From contig NZ_CP011479.1 in assembly GCF_001011155.1 (NCBI RefSeq), forward strand, positions 3,552,501 to 3,616,500: 64,000 nucleotides of DNA, in the 5' to 3' direction. A program made the translations under genes and the position numbers. Positions 29,704 through 38,324 of the stretch are shown here, in pieces (positions within the stretch are counted from its first letter, which is position 1; the number at the start of each line of letters is the position of its first letter). The notes beneath the pieces were generated by a model. That model did no database searches. It saw only the letters and a program-made list of their open reading frames with translations, and was not told where the DNA came from. This stretch comes from Hoeflea sp. IMCC20628. GTDB lineage: Bacteria; Pseudomonadota; Alphaproteobacteria; Rhizobiales; Rhizobiaceae.

Positions 29704-31521
29704 ATGACTGTCGATCCCCGCATTGCCTTTGTCACCAACCGGATTGTCGAACGCTCCAAACCGAGCCGTGAAGTCTATCTGCAGCGGTTGCGCGAGATGG
29801 CCGAGAAGGGCCCGTTCCGCTCTTCCCTGTCATGCGGCAACCTGGCCCACGGCTTTGCTGCCTGCGGCCCCGATGACAAGGCGAGCCTCGCCGGCGACGT
29901 GGCGCCCAATCTCGGCATCATCACCTCTTACAATGACATGCTCTCGGCGCATCAACCGTTCGAGACCTATCCGGCGCAGATCCGTGCTGCGGCGCGCGAC
30001 GCCGGCGGCGTGGCACAGGTGGCGGGCTCGGTGCCTGCGATGTGCGACGGGGTCACCCAGGGCCAGCCGGGCATGGAGCTATCGCTGTTTTCGCGCGACG
30101 TGATCGCGCTGTCGGCGGCTGTCGGTCTGTCGCACAACATGTTTGATGCGGCGGTCTATCTGGGCGTCTGCGACAAGATCGTGCCGGGTCTGGTGATCGC
30201 GGCGCTGAGTTTCGGCCATCTGCCGGCGGTGTTCATTCCGGCCGGACCGATGACGACGGGCCTGCCCAATGACGAGAAGGTGCGGATCCGCCAGCTCTAT
30301 GCCGAGGGCAAGGTCGGCCGCACGGAACTGCTTGCGGCTGAATCCCAATCCTACCATGGCCCGGGCACCTGCACGTTTTACGGCACAGCCAATTCGAACC
30401 AGATGCTGATGGAAATCATGGGCCTGCACACGCCCGGATCGTCCTTCATCAATCCGGGCACGCCGCTCAGGCAAGCGCTGACATCGGAAGCGACCAGACG
30501 GGCGCTGGCAATCACTGCACTCGGCAACGAGTTCACCCCGGTGGGCGAGATGATCGACGAGCGCTCGGTGGTCAATGGCGTCGTTGGCCTGCATGCCACC
30601 GGGGGGTCGACCAACCACACGCTGCATCTGGTGGCGATGGCGCGTGCAGCCGGCATTCGCCTGACCTGGGAAGACATTTCCGACCTGTCGGACGCGGTGC
30701 CGCTGCTGGCGCGGGTCTATCCGAACGGGCCTGCGGATGTGAACCATTTCAATGCAGCCGGTGGTCTGGGCTTCATGATCGACCAGCTGCTGTCCATCGG
30801 GCTGCTGCATGAGGATGTGCGCACGGTCTGGGGCAAGGGGCTGTCAGCTTACGCTGTGGAAGCCAAGCTCGGCGCCAACGGCACGGTGGTGCGCGAGCCG
30901 ATTTCCAAGATCAGCGGTGACGCCAAGGTGGTGACGACGGCCGACAAGCCGTTCCAGCCAACCGGCGGACTGAAGATGCTTTCGGGCAATCTCGGCAAGG
31001 CGGTGATCAAGACTTCCGCGGTCAAGCCGGAGCGGCACATCATCGAGGCGCCAGCGCGGGTGTTCCACGATCAATCGGGATTGCATGCGGCATTCCAGGC
31101 CGGAACGCTGACCGGCGACTTTATCGCCGTGGTGCGCTTCCAGGGACCAAAGGCCAACGGCATGCCGGAACTGCACAAGATGACGCCGCCGCTGGGCGTG
31201 TTGCAGGATCGCGGCCAGACGGTGGCGCTGGTGACTGACGGCCGCATGTCGGGTGCCTCGGGCAAGGTGCCCGCCGCCATTCATGTGACGCCGGAAGCCA
31301 AGGACGGCGGACCGATCTCCAGGATCCGCGATGGCGACATGATCCGGCTCGATGCCGTCACCGGCAAACTCGACGTGCTGGTAGACGCCGCCGAATTCGC
31401 CGCTCGCGAACCGGCGCAAGCGGATCTGAGCCACAATGAATGGGGCATTGGCCGCGAATTGTTCGCCCGCTTCCGTGAAAATGCCGGAACCGCCGACGAA
31501 GGCGCCAGCGTTTTGTATTAA
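29704..31521 (+). CDS. edd: Phosphogluconate dehydratase
   Basis: Converts 6-phosphogluconate to 2-keto-3-deoxy-6-phosphogluconate, the first reaction specific to the Entner-Doudoroff pathway. A 605-residue cytosolic iron-sulfur enzyme of the IlvD/Edd family. Visible family segments are [31 protein letters not shown], the cysteine in [14 protein letters not shown], and [15 protein letters not shown]. The start at 29704 has AAAAGGA nine bases upstream; the ATG at 29695 is less well placed. A gap of about 200 bases separates it from pgl, so it may also have its own promoter. The aldolase gene eda is not in the window. Confidence 0.95.
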   Translation: MTVDPRIAFVTNRIVERSKPSREVYLQRLREMAEKGPFRSSLSCGNLAHGFAACGPDDKASLAGDVAPNLGIITSYNDMLSAHQPFETYPAQIRAAARDAGGVAQVAGSVPAMCDGVTQGQPGMELSLFSRDVIALSAAVGLSHNMFDAAVYLGVCDKIVPGLVIAALSFGHLPAVFIPAGPMTTGLPNDEKVRIRQLYAEGKVGRTELLAAESQSYHGPGTCTFYGTANSNQMLMEIMGLHTPGSSFINPGTPLRQALTSEATRRALAITALGNEFTPVGEMIDERSVVNGVVGLHATGGSTNHTLHLVAMARAAGIRLTWEDISDLSDAVPLLARVYPNGPADVNHFNAAGGLGFMIDQLLSIGLLHEDVRTVWGKGLSAYAVEAKLGANGTVVREPISKISGDAKVVTTADKPFQPTGGLKMLSGNLGKAVIKTSAVKPERHIIEAPARVFHDQSGLHAAFQAGTLTGDFIAVVRFQGPKANGMPELHKMTPPLGVLQDRGQTVALVTDGRMSGASGKVPAAIHVTPEAKDGGPISRIRDGDMIRLDAVTGKLDVLVDAAEFAAREPAQADLSHNEWGIGRELFARFRENAGTADEGASVLY

Positions 31522-31553
31522 AACCCGGCTGCATTTCTGTGTGATGAACCAAA

Positions 31554-31586
31554 GGCCCCGGCGGCTAGCGCTTCCGGGGCCGTTTT
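31554..31586 (+). terminator. Intrinsic terminator of edd
   Basis: Eight-base stem GGCCCCGG (31554-31561) and CCGGGGCC (31574-31581) followed by GTTTT, 33 bases after the edd stop. It closes the zwf-pgl-edd unit. Confidence 0.85.
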
Positions 31587-32073
31587 GTGTGCGCGATTCA
31601 GGGTCGCCACCCCAATTTGGCTCGAAATTCAATCACATCGGGTAAGCGCTGATCACGTAACGCGTGATTACCTGTGAGAATTGCCGCAAATGACATCACA
31701 AGCTGCCGACGGGATGACATTTCAGGACTTATTTTGCGGCGCAAAAACCCGGATTTCGTCTTTTTCACCAATCAGATGTCGCCGATTGTGAACAGTGCAG
31801 GGCGCACAGCGTTGACGAAAAAGCACCCGGTGACGCGCCGATTCCCCTTTTAACCTATTGATTATGCTAATTTTAAAGAACCTCGTCGCTCAACATGATG
31901 TCGGCATTTCACGCCGGGCGCACGCTCTGTTCACATCCATGTGGCTGGCAAGTCATCTGCGCCAGGCCCATCTTCAGGTCATCGGAACGGCGCGGCCCGA
32001 ACGAAACAAAACTACGGACCGCACGCTCCAAACCAAATCGCAGACGACGCAAACATATTAAAGGAAAAACACC
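31587..32073. other. Intergenic region upstream of the small-protein array
   Basis: Nearly 490 bases without a convincing gene and visibly richer in A and T than its surroundings. It contains an inverted repeat ATCACG-TAACG-CGTGAT at 31652-31668, a possible operator. The bases just before the first small gene give an AAAGGAAAAACACC leader with a ribosome-binding sequence. It should hold the promoter of the array, but I cannot fix the -35 and -10 elements. Confidence 0.5.
31652..31668. promoter_or_regulatory. Inverted repeat, candidate operator
   Basis: Six-base arms ATCACG and CGTGAT around a five-base centre. It lies about 70 bases after the edd terminator and about 400 bases before the first gene of the small-protein array. 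Function is unproven. Confidence 0.35.
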
Positions 32074-32394
32074 ATGAACAAGCTCATCATCGCCCTCGGC
32101 CTGACACTCGCAACAGCCACCGGCGCATTCGCCGATTCCTCCGCACTCGACGCATTTGTGCCGCAAGCTCCGAGCACTTCGACCATTGATTACACTGCAA
32201 CGGCTTCGGTCGGCGACGTCGCAAACGACCAGATCGTCTACAACCGTGCAGGCAATGACGGCTCGCCAACATTCGTAGCTCCGCAGGGCAACGTTGACTA
32301 CACAGCAACCGCATCGATCGGCGGCGGCGTCTCCAACGAGCAGGTCACCTACAACCGCGCCGATAATGACGGCTCGCCGACGTTTGTTCGCTAA
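32074..32394 (+). CDS. Small exported acidic repeat protein, paralogue 1 of 5
   Basis: A 106-residue protein of unknown function. A signal peptide (MNKLIIALGLTLATATGAFA) is followed by a mature chain of 86 residues without cysteine, built of two similar repeats: one from IDYTATASVGDV to YNRAGNDGSPTF and one from VDYTATASIGGG to YNRADNDGSPTF. It is the most divergent of the five paralogues, and its two repeats are more alike than in the others, so it may be closest to the ancestral form. AAAGGA lies ahead of the ATG. Location is expected to be the periplasm or the outside; I recognise no family. Confidence 0.85.
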   Translation: MNKLIIALGLTLATATGAFADSSALDAFVPQAPSTSTIDYTATASVGDVANDQIVYNRAGNDGSPTFVAPQGNVDYTATASIGGGVSNEQVTYNRADNDGSPTFVR

Positions 32395-32489
32395 GACTTG
32401 CCTGATTGCGGGGCCGGCTTTCCTCCCGGCCGGTCCTGCACCCCACCCGATCACAACATCACATTTCATCCCATCAAAGGATCACCATC

Positions 32490-32789
32490 ATGAACAAGCT
32501 CATCATCGCACTCGGCCTCACCCTCGCAACGTCGACCGGCGCATTTGCCGCTTCCACCGCCATGGACGCCTATGACCTGCCTGCCGCACAGGGCACCGCA
32601 CACTACGCTGTCGGCGTTAGCAACGATCTGGTCAGCTATGACCGCGCCGGCAATGACGGCTCGCCAACATTCGTGGCTCCGCAGGGCAACATCGATTACA
32701 CCGCGACGGCTTCGATCGGAGACGTGTCCAACGATCAGGTCATCTATGACCGCGCCGGAAACGACGGTTCGCCGCACTTCGCGCGCTAA
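32490..32789 (+). CDS. Small exported acidic repeat protein, paralogue 2 of 5
   Basis: A 99-residue protein with signal peptide MNKLIIALGLTLATSTGAFA and a mature part ASTAMDAYDLPAAQ, then two repeats that each end in YDRAGNDGSP. The first repeat has degenerated to HYAVGVSNDLVSYDRAGNDGSPTF, while the second keeps IDYTATASIGDVSNDQVIYDRAGNDGSP. It ends in HFAR as in copies 3 and 4. The open frame reaches upstream to 32406, but the signal peptide and AAAGGATCACC before 32490 fix the start. Function unknown. Confidence 0.87.
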   Translation: MNKLIIALGLTLATSTGAFAASTAMDAYDLPAAQGTAHYAVGVSNDLVSYDRAGNDGSPTFVAPQGNIDYTATASIGDVSNDQVIYDRAGNDGSPHFAR

Positions 32790-32977
32790 GACTTGCCTGA
32801 TTGCGGGGCCGGTCTCCTCCCGGCCGGTCCTGCACCCCTCTCCGCCAATCACGCAGCCGTGAACGCGGCACAATGGATCTCCCGGAACCTTTCTCGGGCC
32901 CGGCCATTGTCACCCCGAACGACACAGAAACAGACGCTGTCCTCCCAAGACATGCATTCATTCAAAGGACCTATATT

Positions 32978-33277
32978 ATGAACAAGCTCATTATCGCACT
33001 CGGCCTGACACTCGCAACTTCGACCGGCGCATTTGCCGCTTCCACCGCCATGGACGCCTATGACGTGCCTGCCGCACAGGGTTCAGCCAACTACGCTGTC
33101 GGCGTGTCCAACGACCTGGTCAGCTATGACCGTGCCGGCATGGACGGCTCGCCAAGCTTTGAGGCCCCACAGGGCGGCATCGACTACACAGCAACCGCTT
33201 CTGTCGGTGAAGCATCCAACGAGCAGGTCACCTATGACCGCGCCGGCAACGATGGTTCGCCGCACTTCGCGCGCTAA
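32978..33277 (+). CDS. Small exported acidic repeat protein, paralogue 3 of 5
   Basis: A 99-residue protein almost identical to copy 4 and close to copy 5. Same signal peptide, then ASTAMDAYDVPAAQ and two repeats; the first repeat reads YDRAGMDGSPSFEAPQG, with Met for Asn. The leader ATTCAAAGGACCTATATT before the ATG is shared by copies 3-5 with one base change. It lies 488 bases after the start of copy 2, and that spacing recurs to copies 4 and 5, so copies 2-5 are tandem duplicates of a unit of about 488 bases including the intergenic part. Confidence 0.87.
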   Translation: MNKLIIALGLTLATSTGAFAASTAMDAYDVPAAQGSANYAVGVSNDLVSYDRAGMDGSPSFEAPQGGIDYTATASVGEASNEQVTYDRAGNDGSPHFAR

Positions 33278-33466
33278 GGTTTTCCTGATTGCGGGGCCGG
33301 TTTCCTCCCGGCCGGCCCTGCACCCCTCTCCGCCTGATCACGCAGCCGTGAACGCGGCACAGTGGATCTCCCGGAACCTTTCTCGGGCCCGGCCATTGTC
33401 ACCCCGAACCACACAGAAACAGACGCTGTCCTCCCAAGACATGCATTCATTCAAAGGACCTCTATT

Positions 33467-33766
33467 ATGAACAAGCTCATTATCGCACTCGGCCTGACAC
33501 TCGCAACTTCGACCGGCGCATTTGCCGCTTCCACCGCCATGGACGCCTATGACGTTCCTGCCGCACAGAGTTCAGTCAACTACGCAGTTGGCGTGTCCAA
33601 TGACCTGGTCAGCTATGACCGTGCCGGCAATGACGGTTCGCCAAGCTTTGAAGCCCCACAGGGCGGCATCGACTACACAGCAACCGCTTCGGTCGGTGAA
33701 GCATCCAACGAGCAGGTCACCTATGACCGCGCCGGAAACGATGGTTCGCCGCACTTCGCTCGCTAA
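33467..33766 (+). CDS. Small exported acidic repeat protein, paralogue 4 of 5
   Basis: A 99-residue protein differing from copy 3 only in a few mature residues (SSVNYAV for GSANYAV, and GNDGSP for GMDGSP in the first repeat). The signal peptide and second repeat are unchanged, as expected for a recent duplication or for gene conversion. The mature chain has about 11 acidic and 3 basic residues, so it is strongly acidic. Function unknown. Confidence 0.87.
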   Translation: MNKLIIALGLTLATSTGAFAASTAMDAYDVPAAQSSVNYAVGVSNDLVSYDRAGNDGSPSFEAPQGGIDYTATASVGEASNEQVTYDRAGNDGSPHFAR

Positions 33767-33953
33767 GACTTGCCTGATTGCAGGGCCGGTTTCCTCCCGG
33801 CCGGTCCTGCCCCCCTCTCCGCCAATCACGCAGCCATGAACGCGGCACAGTAATTCCCCGGAACCTTTCCCAGGCCCGGCCATTGTCACCCCGAACGACA
33901 CAGAAACAGACGCTGTCCTCCCAAGACACGCATTCATTCAAAGGACCTCTATT

Positions 33954-34250
33954 ATGAACAAGCTCATTATCGCACTCGGCCTGACACTCGCAACTTCGAC
34001 CGGCGCATTTGCCGCTTCCACCGCCATGGACGCCTATGACGTTCCTGCCGCACAGGGTTCAGCCAACTACGCAATTGGCGTGTCCAACGACCTGGTCAGC
34101 TATGACCGTGCCGGCATGGACGGCTCGCCAAGCTTTGAAGCCCCACAGGGCAGCATCGACTACACAGCAACCGCTTCGGTCGGTGAAGCATCCAACGAGC
34201 AGATCACCTATGACCGCGCCGGAAACGACGGTTCGCCGCGCTACAACTAA
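33954..34250 (+). CDS. Small exported acidic repeat protein, paralogue 5 of 5
   Basis: A 98-residue protein, last of the array. It matches copies 3 and 4 except near the ends: the C-terminus is GSPRYN instead of GSPHFAR. The downstream intergenic repeat seen after copies 2-4 is replaced here by a strong terminator at 34289-34330, so this copy closes the array. Function unknown. Confidence 0.87.
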   Translation: MNKLIIALGLTLATSTGAFAASTAMDAYDVPAAQGSANYAIGVSNDLVSYDRAGMDGSPSFEAPQGSIDYTATASVGEASNEQITYDRAGNDGSPRYN

Positions 34251-34288
34251 GCCCTCCCAAGGCTCGGGGCATGTCCCCAAACTCCCGC

Positions 34289-34330
34289 AAAGGCGGGACC
34301 GGTGCCTCCTCCAGGCCGGTCCCGCCTTTT
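34289..34330 (+). terminator. Intrinsic terminator at the end of the small-protein array
   Basis: A perfect 14-base stem, AAAGGCGGGACCGG (34289-34302) with CCGGTCCCGCCTTT (34316-34329), followed by T and GC. It has A-rich and T-rich ends on both strands, so it probably terminates both the array and the convergent aglK transcript. Confidence 0.92.
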
Positions 34331-34365
34331 GCTTGTCTGGAGCATCGCGTGACGCACAGGGCGCC

Positions 34366-35454
34366 TCAGGTGCGGTAGGTGTTTCCGTCCGCGTCAAACA
34401 GATGCAGCTTGGCCTTGTCTGCGGTGAAGCGCAGCCTGTCACCGCGTTTGACCGGCTGGTGGCCGGGCATCTTGGCGATGATCGGGTCGCTTTCGGTCAG
34501 GTCTTCGACATAGAGCAGCGTCACCTCCCCCAGCGCCTCGACAACAGATACCGTTCCCTCAAACAGGAAGTCGTCGCCGGTGGTGGCCAACAGGTCTTCG
34601 GGCCTGACGCCAAAGGAGGCTTTCTTGCCCTTGTCGCTGTCGGGAACAGAGATACCGGTGTCGACCGACTTGTCGCCCGAAAACGAGATGACGGCGCTGG
34701 CCCCGGCCTTTTCGATGATGCCGGGAATGATGTTCATGGCCGGCGAGCCGATGAACTGGGCGACGAACAGGTTCTTCGGCCGGTCATAGAGCTCCATCGG
34801 CGGGCCGACCTGCTCGAGATAACCACCGGCCAGCACCACGATCCTGTCGGCCAGCGTCATCGCCTCGACCTGGTCGTGGGTGACATAGATCATCGTGGTA
34901 TCAGGCATGGATTCATTGAGCTTGGCGATCTCGAGCCGGGTGGCGACGCGCAGCGCCGCGTCGAGATTGGACAAGGGCTCATCAAACAGGAACACTTTTG
35001 GGTCGCGGCAAATAGCCCTGCCGATGGCAACGCGCTGGCGCTGGCCGCCCGAGAGCGCCTTGGGCAACCGGTCGAGAAAGGGACCCAGCTGCAGGATGTC
35101 GGCTGCGGCGCGCACCCTTCGGTCAATCTCCTCGGTGGTCTCGCGGGCGATGCGCATGCCGAAGGCCATGTTGTCGTAGACCGTCATGTGCGGATAGAGC
35201 GCATAGGACTGGAACACCATGGCAATGCCGCGCTTGGAGGGCGGCACGTCGTTGACCACCATGCCATCGATTTCCAGCGTGCCGGCGGAAATCTCCTCCA
35301 GCCCGGCAATCATCCTGAGCAGCGTGGACTTGCCGCAGCCGGACGGGCCGACAAAGACGATGAATTCGCCCTGGGCAATTTCCAGGTCGACGCCGTGAAG
35401 CACTTCGACAGCGCCGTAGGACTTCTTGAGGCCCTTCAATTTCAAGCCGGCCAT
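34366..35454 (-). CDS. aglK: Alpha-glucoside ABC transporter ATP-binding protein AglK
   Basis: A 362-residue ATPase of the MalK/UgpC type, powering uptake through AglF and AglG. It has Walker A GPSGCGKST (about residues 37-45), Q-loop MVFQSYALYPHMTV, signature LSGGQRQRVAIGRA, Walker B VFLFDEPLSNLD and VTHDQVEAM, then a C-terminal TOBE/regulatory part ending near TADKAKLHLFDADGNTYRT. The start at 35454 has GGGAGGAAA just upstream. It is the last gene of aglE-F-G-A-K. Confidence 0.92.
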   Translation of the reverse strand: MAGLKLKGLKKSYGAVEVLHGVDLEIAQGEFIVFVGPSGCGKSTLLRMIAGLEEISAGTLEIDGMVVNDVPPSKRGIAMVFQSYALYPHMTVYDNMAFGMRIARETTEEIDRRVRAAADILQLGPFLDRLPKALSGGQRQRVAIGRAICRDPKVFLFDEPLSNLDAALRVATRLEIAKLNESMPDTTMIYVTHDQVEAMTLADRIVVLAGGYLEQVGPPMELYDRPKNLFVAQFIGSPAMNIIPGIIEKAGASAVISFSGDKSVDTGISVPDSDKGKKASFGVRPEDLLATTGDDFLFEGTVSVVEALGEVTLLYVEDLTESDPIIAKMPGHQPVKRGDRLRFTADKAKLHLFDADGNTYRT

Positions 35455-35486
35455 GGTTTCCTCCCAATAGAGCTCTTGATGTGTCT

Positions 35487-37163
35487 TCACCCCAGCCTGG
35501 CGAAGAAGGCATCATAAGGCGAAATTTCAATTGTATCGGGCCGCAGAAACCCGGAAAAGCCATGTCCATCAAGCGATTCGACAATGCCCGGAGGCCGATC
35601 GATGACCTGTATTTCCTCACTCAGATTGAACGCACAGAAAATCACGTCGTTACCATCACGGCGGATCATCGACAGCACATGGTCGCCTGACTCATGAAAC
35701 TCGAGACTGCCCTTGATCAATGGCCGGTGCGCACGGCGGAAAGCCAGCATTCTCCGGTAGTGATTGAGCATAGAGGCCTGGACAAGCTCCTGCGCATCGA
35801 CCGCGAGGTGCCGGTGTTCCGGCGGGACCGGCAACCATGGCTGGCCCATGGTGAAGCCGGCCGATTGCTCATGCTCGGACCACACCATCGGGGTGCGGCA
35901 GCCGTCACGGCCCTTGAAGTCAGGCCAGAACTGGATGCCATAGGGATCCTGAAGATCCTCAAAGGCCAGATCGGCTTCGGTCAGTCCCAGTTCTTCGCCC
36001 TGGTAAAGGCAGATCGAGCCTCTGAGCGACATGATCAGGCCGGCCAACAGCCGCAAATAGTGGTCAAGATTAGTGACATCTGCGCCCCAGCGGGTGGCGT
36101 GACGGACGACATCGTGATTTGAGAAAGCCCAGCAAGCCCAGCCCTCAGGCGCTGCAGTCATGAAATCGGTCATGACATTGCGGACACGGGCGACCGTGAT
36201 CTTCTCCTTGGCGAGAAACTCGAAGGCGTAGCACATGTGCATCTTGTCGTGGCCGGAGGTGTAGTCGGCAACGATCTGCAGGCCTATCTGTGCGTCGCCG
36301 ACTTCGCCAACGGCAGTGGTGCCGGGATATTCGTCGAGCAGGGTCCGGAAGCGCTTGAGAAACGCGATATTTTCCGGGCGGTTCTTGTCGTAGACGTGAA
36401 GCTGATGATTGTAGGGATTGACCGCCGGCGCGATGGAGTCGTTGCGCAATTCCTTGGCCAGAGGCGGGTTGTCGCGCAACTGCTCGTCGTGGAAGTAGAA
36501 ATTGATGGTGTCGAGCCGGAAGCCGTCGACACCGCGATCAAGCCAGAAGCGCACGACGTCGAGCAGTGCGGCCTCAACTTCCTCGTTGTGCAGATTGAGA
36601 TCCGGCTGCGAGGTGAGGAAATTGTGCATGAAATACTGTTCACGCGTGCCATCCCACTGCCAGGCCGAGCCGCCGAAAATCGACATCCAGTTGTTGGGCG
36701 GCGTGCCATCGGGTTTGGGCTCGGCCCAGACATACCAGTCGGCCTTGGGATTGTCCCTGTCGGCCCGGCTCTCGATGAACCATGGATGCTGGTCGGAGGA
36801 GTGCGAAAGCACCAGATCGATGATGACCCGGATGCCATGTTCATGGGCCACCTTGACCAGATAGTCGAAGTCGCCGAGCGTGCCGAACATCGGATCGACA
36901 TTGGTGTAGTCGGAGACATCGTAGCCGAAGTCCTTCATCGGCGAGGTGAAGAAGGGCGAGATCCAGATTGCATCAACACCCAGGGAGGCGATGTAGCCGA
37001 TCCGCTCGGCGATGCCGATCAGATCGCCGATGCCATCACCGCTGGTGTCCTGAAACGAGCGCGGATAGACCTGATAGATCACCCCGCCGCGCCACCAGTC
37101 TGCGTCCGGTATCAATTCAACCCCGGTCTGCAGTCTCTTGCCGGCGAGTGTCATGGTCTTCAT
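35487..37163 (-). CDS. aglA: Alpha-glucosidase AglA (GH13)
   Basis: A 558-residue cytosolic hydrolase that splits imported alpha-glucosides such as sucrose, maltose or trehalose. It shows the GH13 core: WWRGGVIYQVYPRSFQDTSGDGIGDL at the N-terminus, DLVLSHSSDQHPWF, nucleophile region DGFRLDTINFYFHD (Asp of RLD), acid/base region TTAVGEVGD and the third acidic residue in FSNHDVVR. No signal peptide is present, in line with an internal enzyme. It lies within the transporter operon between aglG and aglK. Which disaccharide is preferred cannot be read from the sequence. Confidence 0.93.
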   Translation of the reverse strand: MKTMTLAGKRLQTGVELIPDADWWRGGVIYQVYPRSFQDTSGDGIGDLIGIAERIGYIASLGVDAIWISPFFTSPMKDFGYDVSDYTNVDPMFGTLGDFDYLVKVAHEHGIRVIIDLVLSHSSDQHPWFIESRADRDNPKADWYVWAEPKPDGTPPNNWMSIFGGSAWQWDGTREQYFMHNFLTSQPDLNLHNEEVEAALLDVVRFWLDRGVDGFRLDTINFYFHDEQLRDNPPLAKELRNDSIAPAVNPYNHQLHVYDKNRPENIAFLKRFRTLLDEYPGTTAVGEVGDAQIGLQIVADYTSGHDKMHMCYAFEFLAKEKITVARVRNVMTDFMTAAPEGWACWAFSNHDVVRHATRWGADVTNLDHYLRLLAGLIMSLRGSICLYQGEELGLTEADLAFEDLQDPYGIQFWPDFKGRDGCRTPMVWSEHEQSAGFTMGQPWLPVPPEHRHLAVDAQELVQASMLNHYRRMLAFRRAHRPLIKGSLEFHESGDHVLSMIRRDGNDVIFCAFNLSEEIQVIDRPPGIVESLDGHGFSGFLRPDTIEISPYDAFFARLG

Positions 37164-37173
37164 GTAAACCTCA

Positions 37174-38313
37174 TTACTTCACGGAACCGGCCAGCAGGCC
37201 GCGAACCAGATATTTCTGCATGGCGAAGAAGACCGCCAGCGGCACGGCGATCGACACAAAGGCCGAGGTCGCCAGAATTTCCCAATTGCCGCCACGGGTG
37301 CCGAGCAGTTCGACAATCTGCTTGGTCATGACCGTGGTTTCGCCGGTGGAATCAATCAGGAAGACGAGGGCAACGAGAAGGTCGTTCCAGGTCCAGAGAA
37401 ACTGGAAAATGGCGAAGGACGCAAGTGCCGGAAACGACAATGGCAGGATAATCTTGACGAAAATCTGGAAATCGGTGGCGCCGTCAACGCGGGCGTTTTC
37501 GATGATGTCGCGCGGCAGGCCGACCATGTAGTTGCGCAACAGATAGATCGCCAGCGGCAGACCGAAGCCGGTATGAGCCAGCCAGGCGCCGAGATACCCC
37601 TTGCCGATGCCGATGTCATTGTGCAGCCTGAGAAGCGGTATCAGCGCCAGTTGCAACGGCACGACCAACAAGCCGACCACGGCGGCTATCAGCAGCGAGC
37701 GTCCCGGAAACCGCATCCAGGCCAGCGCGTAGGCGGCAAAGGCGGCGATGACGATCGGGATGATGGTGGCGGGGATGGTCACGGTCAGGGTGTTGAAAAA
37801 GGCCTTGGCCATGCCTTCGCGGTTGTTCGGATCAAACAGCACGAAACGGTAGTTGTCGAAGGTGAATTCCGGGGGCGCCTCCGCCGTGGTGAAAACCCGC
37901 GGCAGCCGGCTGTCGCCAAAGCTGTCGGGCCCGGACAGGCGGAACGTTCCGTCAACGGCAACCGTCAGCTTTTCGCCGTCGCCGAGATCCGCCACGTCGC
38001 CCGGGACATAGGCCTTGGGCTCGCGGGAACTGGTTCCCCAGCGGCTGATTTCGACATTGTCAGCGGCGTAGAGACCGCCTTTGATGACATATTCACCGTC
38101 TTCCCGGGTTTCGTCACCGGAAATGCGGATCGCCGGGCGCTGGCGTTCCTGGGTGAACAGCGCATTCCACCAGCCGGTGTTGGCGATCTGGTCAGCAGTG
38201 CGGAAGGAGGACACGAACAGGCCAACCGTCGGAAACAGCCACAGCGCCACCAGCAGAACGACCGAGATGTGAACGGCCCAGACGAGAGGCGATTTTTTCG
38301 ATGATGAGTGCAT
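37174..38313 (-). CDS. aglG: Alpha-glucoside ABC transporter permease AglG
   Basis: A 379-residue MalG-type permease. A first membrane helix (residues 11-33, VWAVHISVVLLVALWLFPTVGLF) is followed by a long periplasmic stretch of about 125 residues (RISGDETREDGEYVIKGGLYAADNVEISRWG and later) before the next helix (about residue 165), longer than in most MalG proteins. The coupling loop is ENARVDGATDFQIFVKIILPLSFPAL. It forms the channel with AglF. Confidence 0.9.
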   Translation of the reverse strand: MHSSSKKSPLVWAVHISVVLLVALWLFPTVGLFVSSFRTADQIANTGWWNALFTQERQRPAIRISGDETREDGEYVIKGGLYAADNVEISRWGTSSREPKAYVPGDVADLGDGEKLTVAVDGTFRLSGPDSFGDSRLPRVFTTAEAPPEFTFDNYRFVLFDPNNREGMAKAFFNTLTVTIPATIIPIVIAAFAAYALAWMRFPGRSLLIAAVVGLLVVPLQLALIPLLRLHNDIGIGKGYLGAWLAHTGFGLPLAIYLLRNYMVGLPRDIIENARVDGATDFQIFVKIILPLSFPALASFAIFQFLWTWNDLLVALVFLIDSTGETTVMTKQIVELLGTRGGNWEILATSAFVSIAVPLAVFFAMQKYLVRGLLAGSVK

Positions 38314-38324
38314 CTCCGCCTCCC

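Larger units (their letters stand above)
32490..33953 (+). repeat. Tandem gene-plus-spacer repeat, three full units of about 488 bases
   Basis: Units start at 32490, 32978 and 33467, with a fourth gene at 33954 whose spacer is missing; the spacings are 488, 489 and 487 bases. Each spacer holds the same features: a GC-rich inverted repeat built from GGCCGG and CCGGCC just after the stop (for example near 32812-32828), a second one CCCGGAACC...CGGG, a GTCACCCCGAAC segment, and the CAAAGGACC ribosome-binding leader. The first gene (32074) lies 416 bases ahead of the second and shares the coding part but not this spacer. Confidence 0.85.

Noticed and set aside
32074-34250. The regular repeats considered as a CRISPR array or satellite
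   Set aside because: The units are about 488 bases long and contain intact genes with signal peptides, so this is tandem gene duplication and not a CRISPR array.
34009-35517. Plus-strand frame of 502 codons running from the last array gene into aglK
   Set aside because: It overlaps the fifth small gene in another frame, crosses a strong terminator and then runs antisense to aglK.
36237-37331. Plus-strand frame of 364 codons opposite aglA
   Set aside because: The minus strand carries a complete GH13 enzyme with all catalytic residues.
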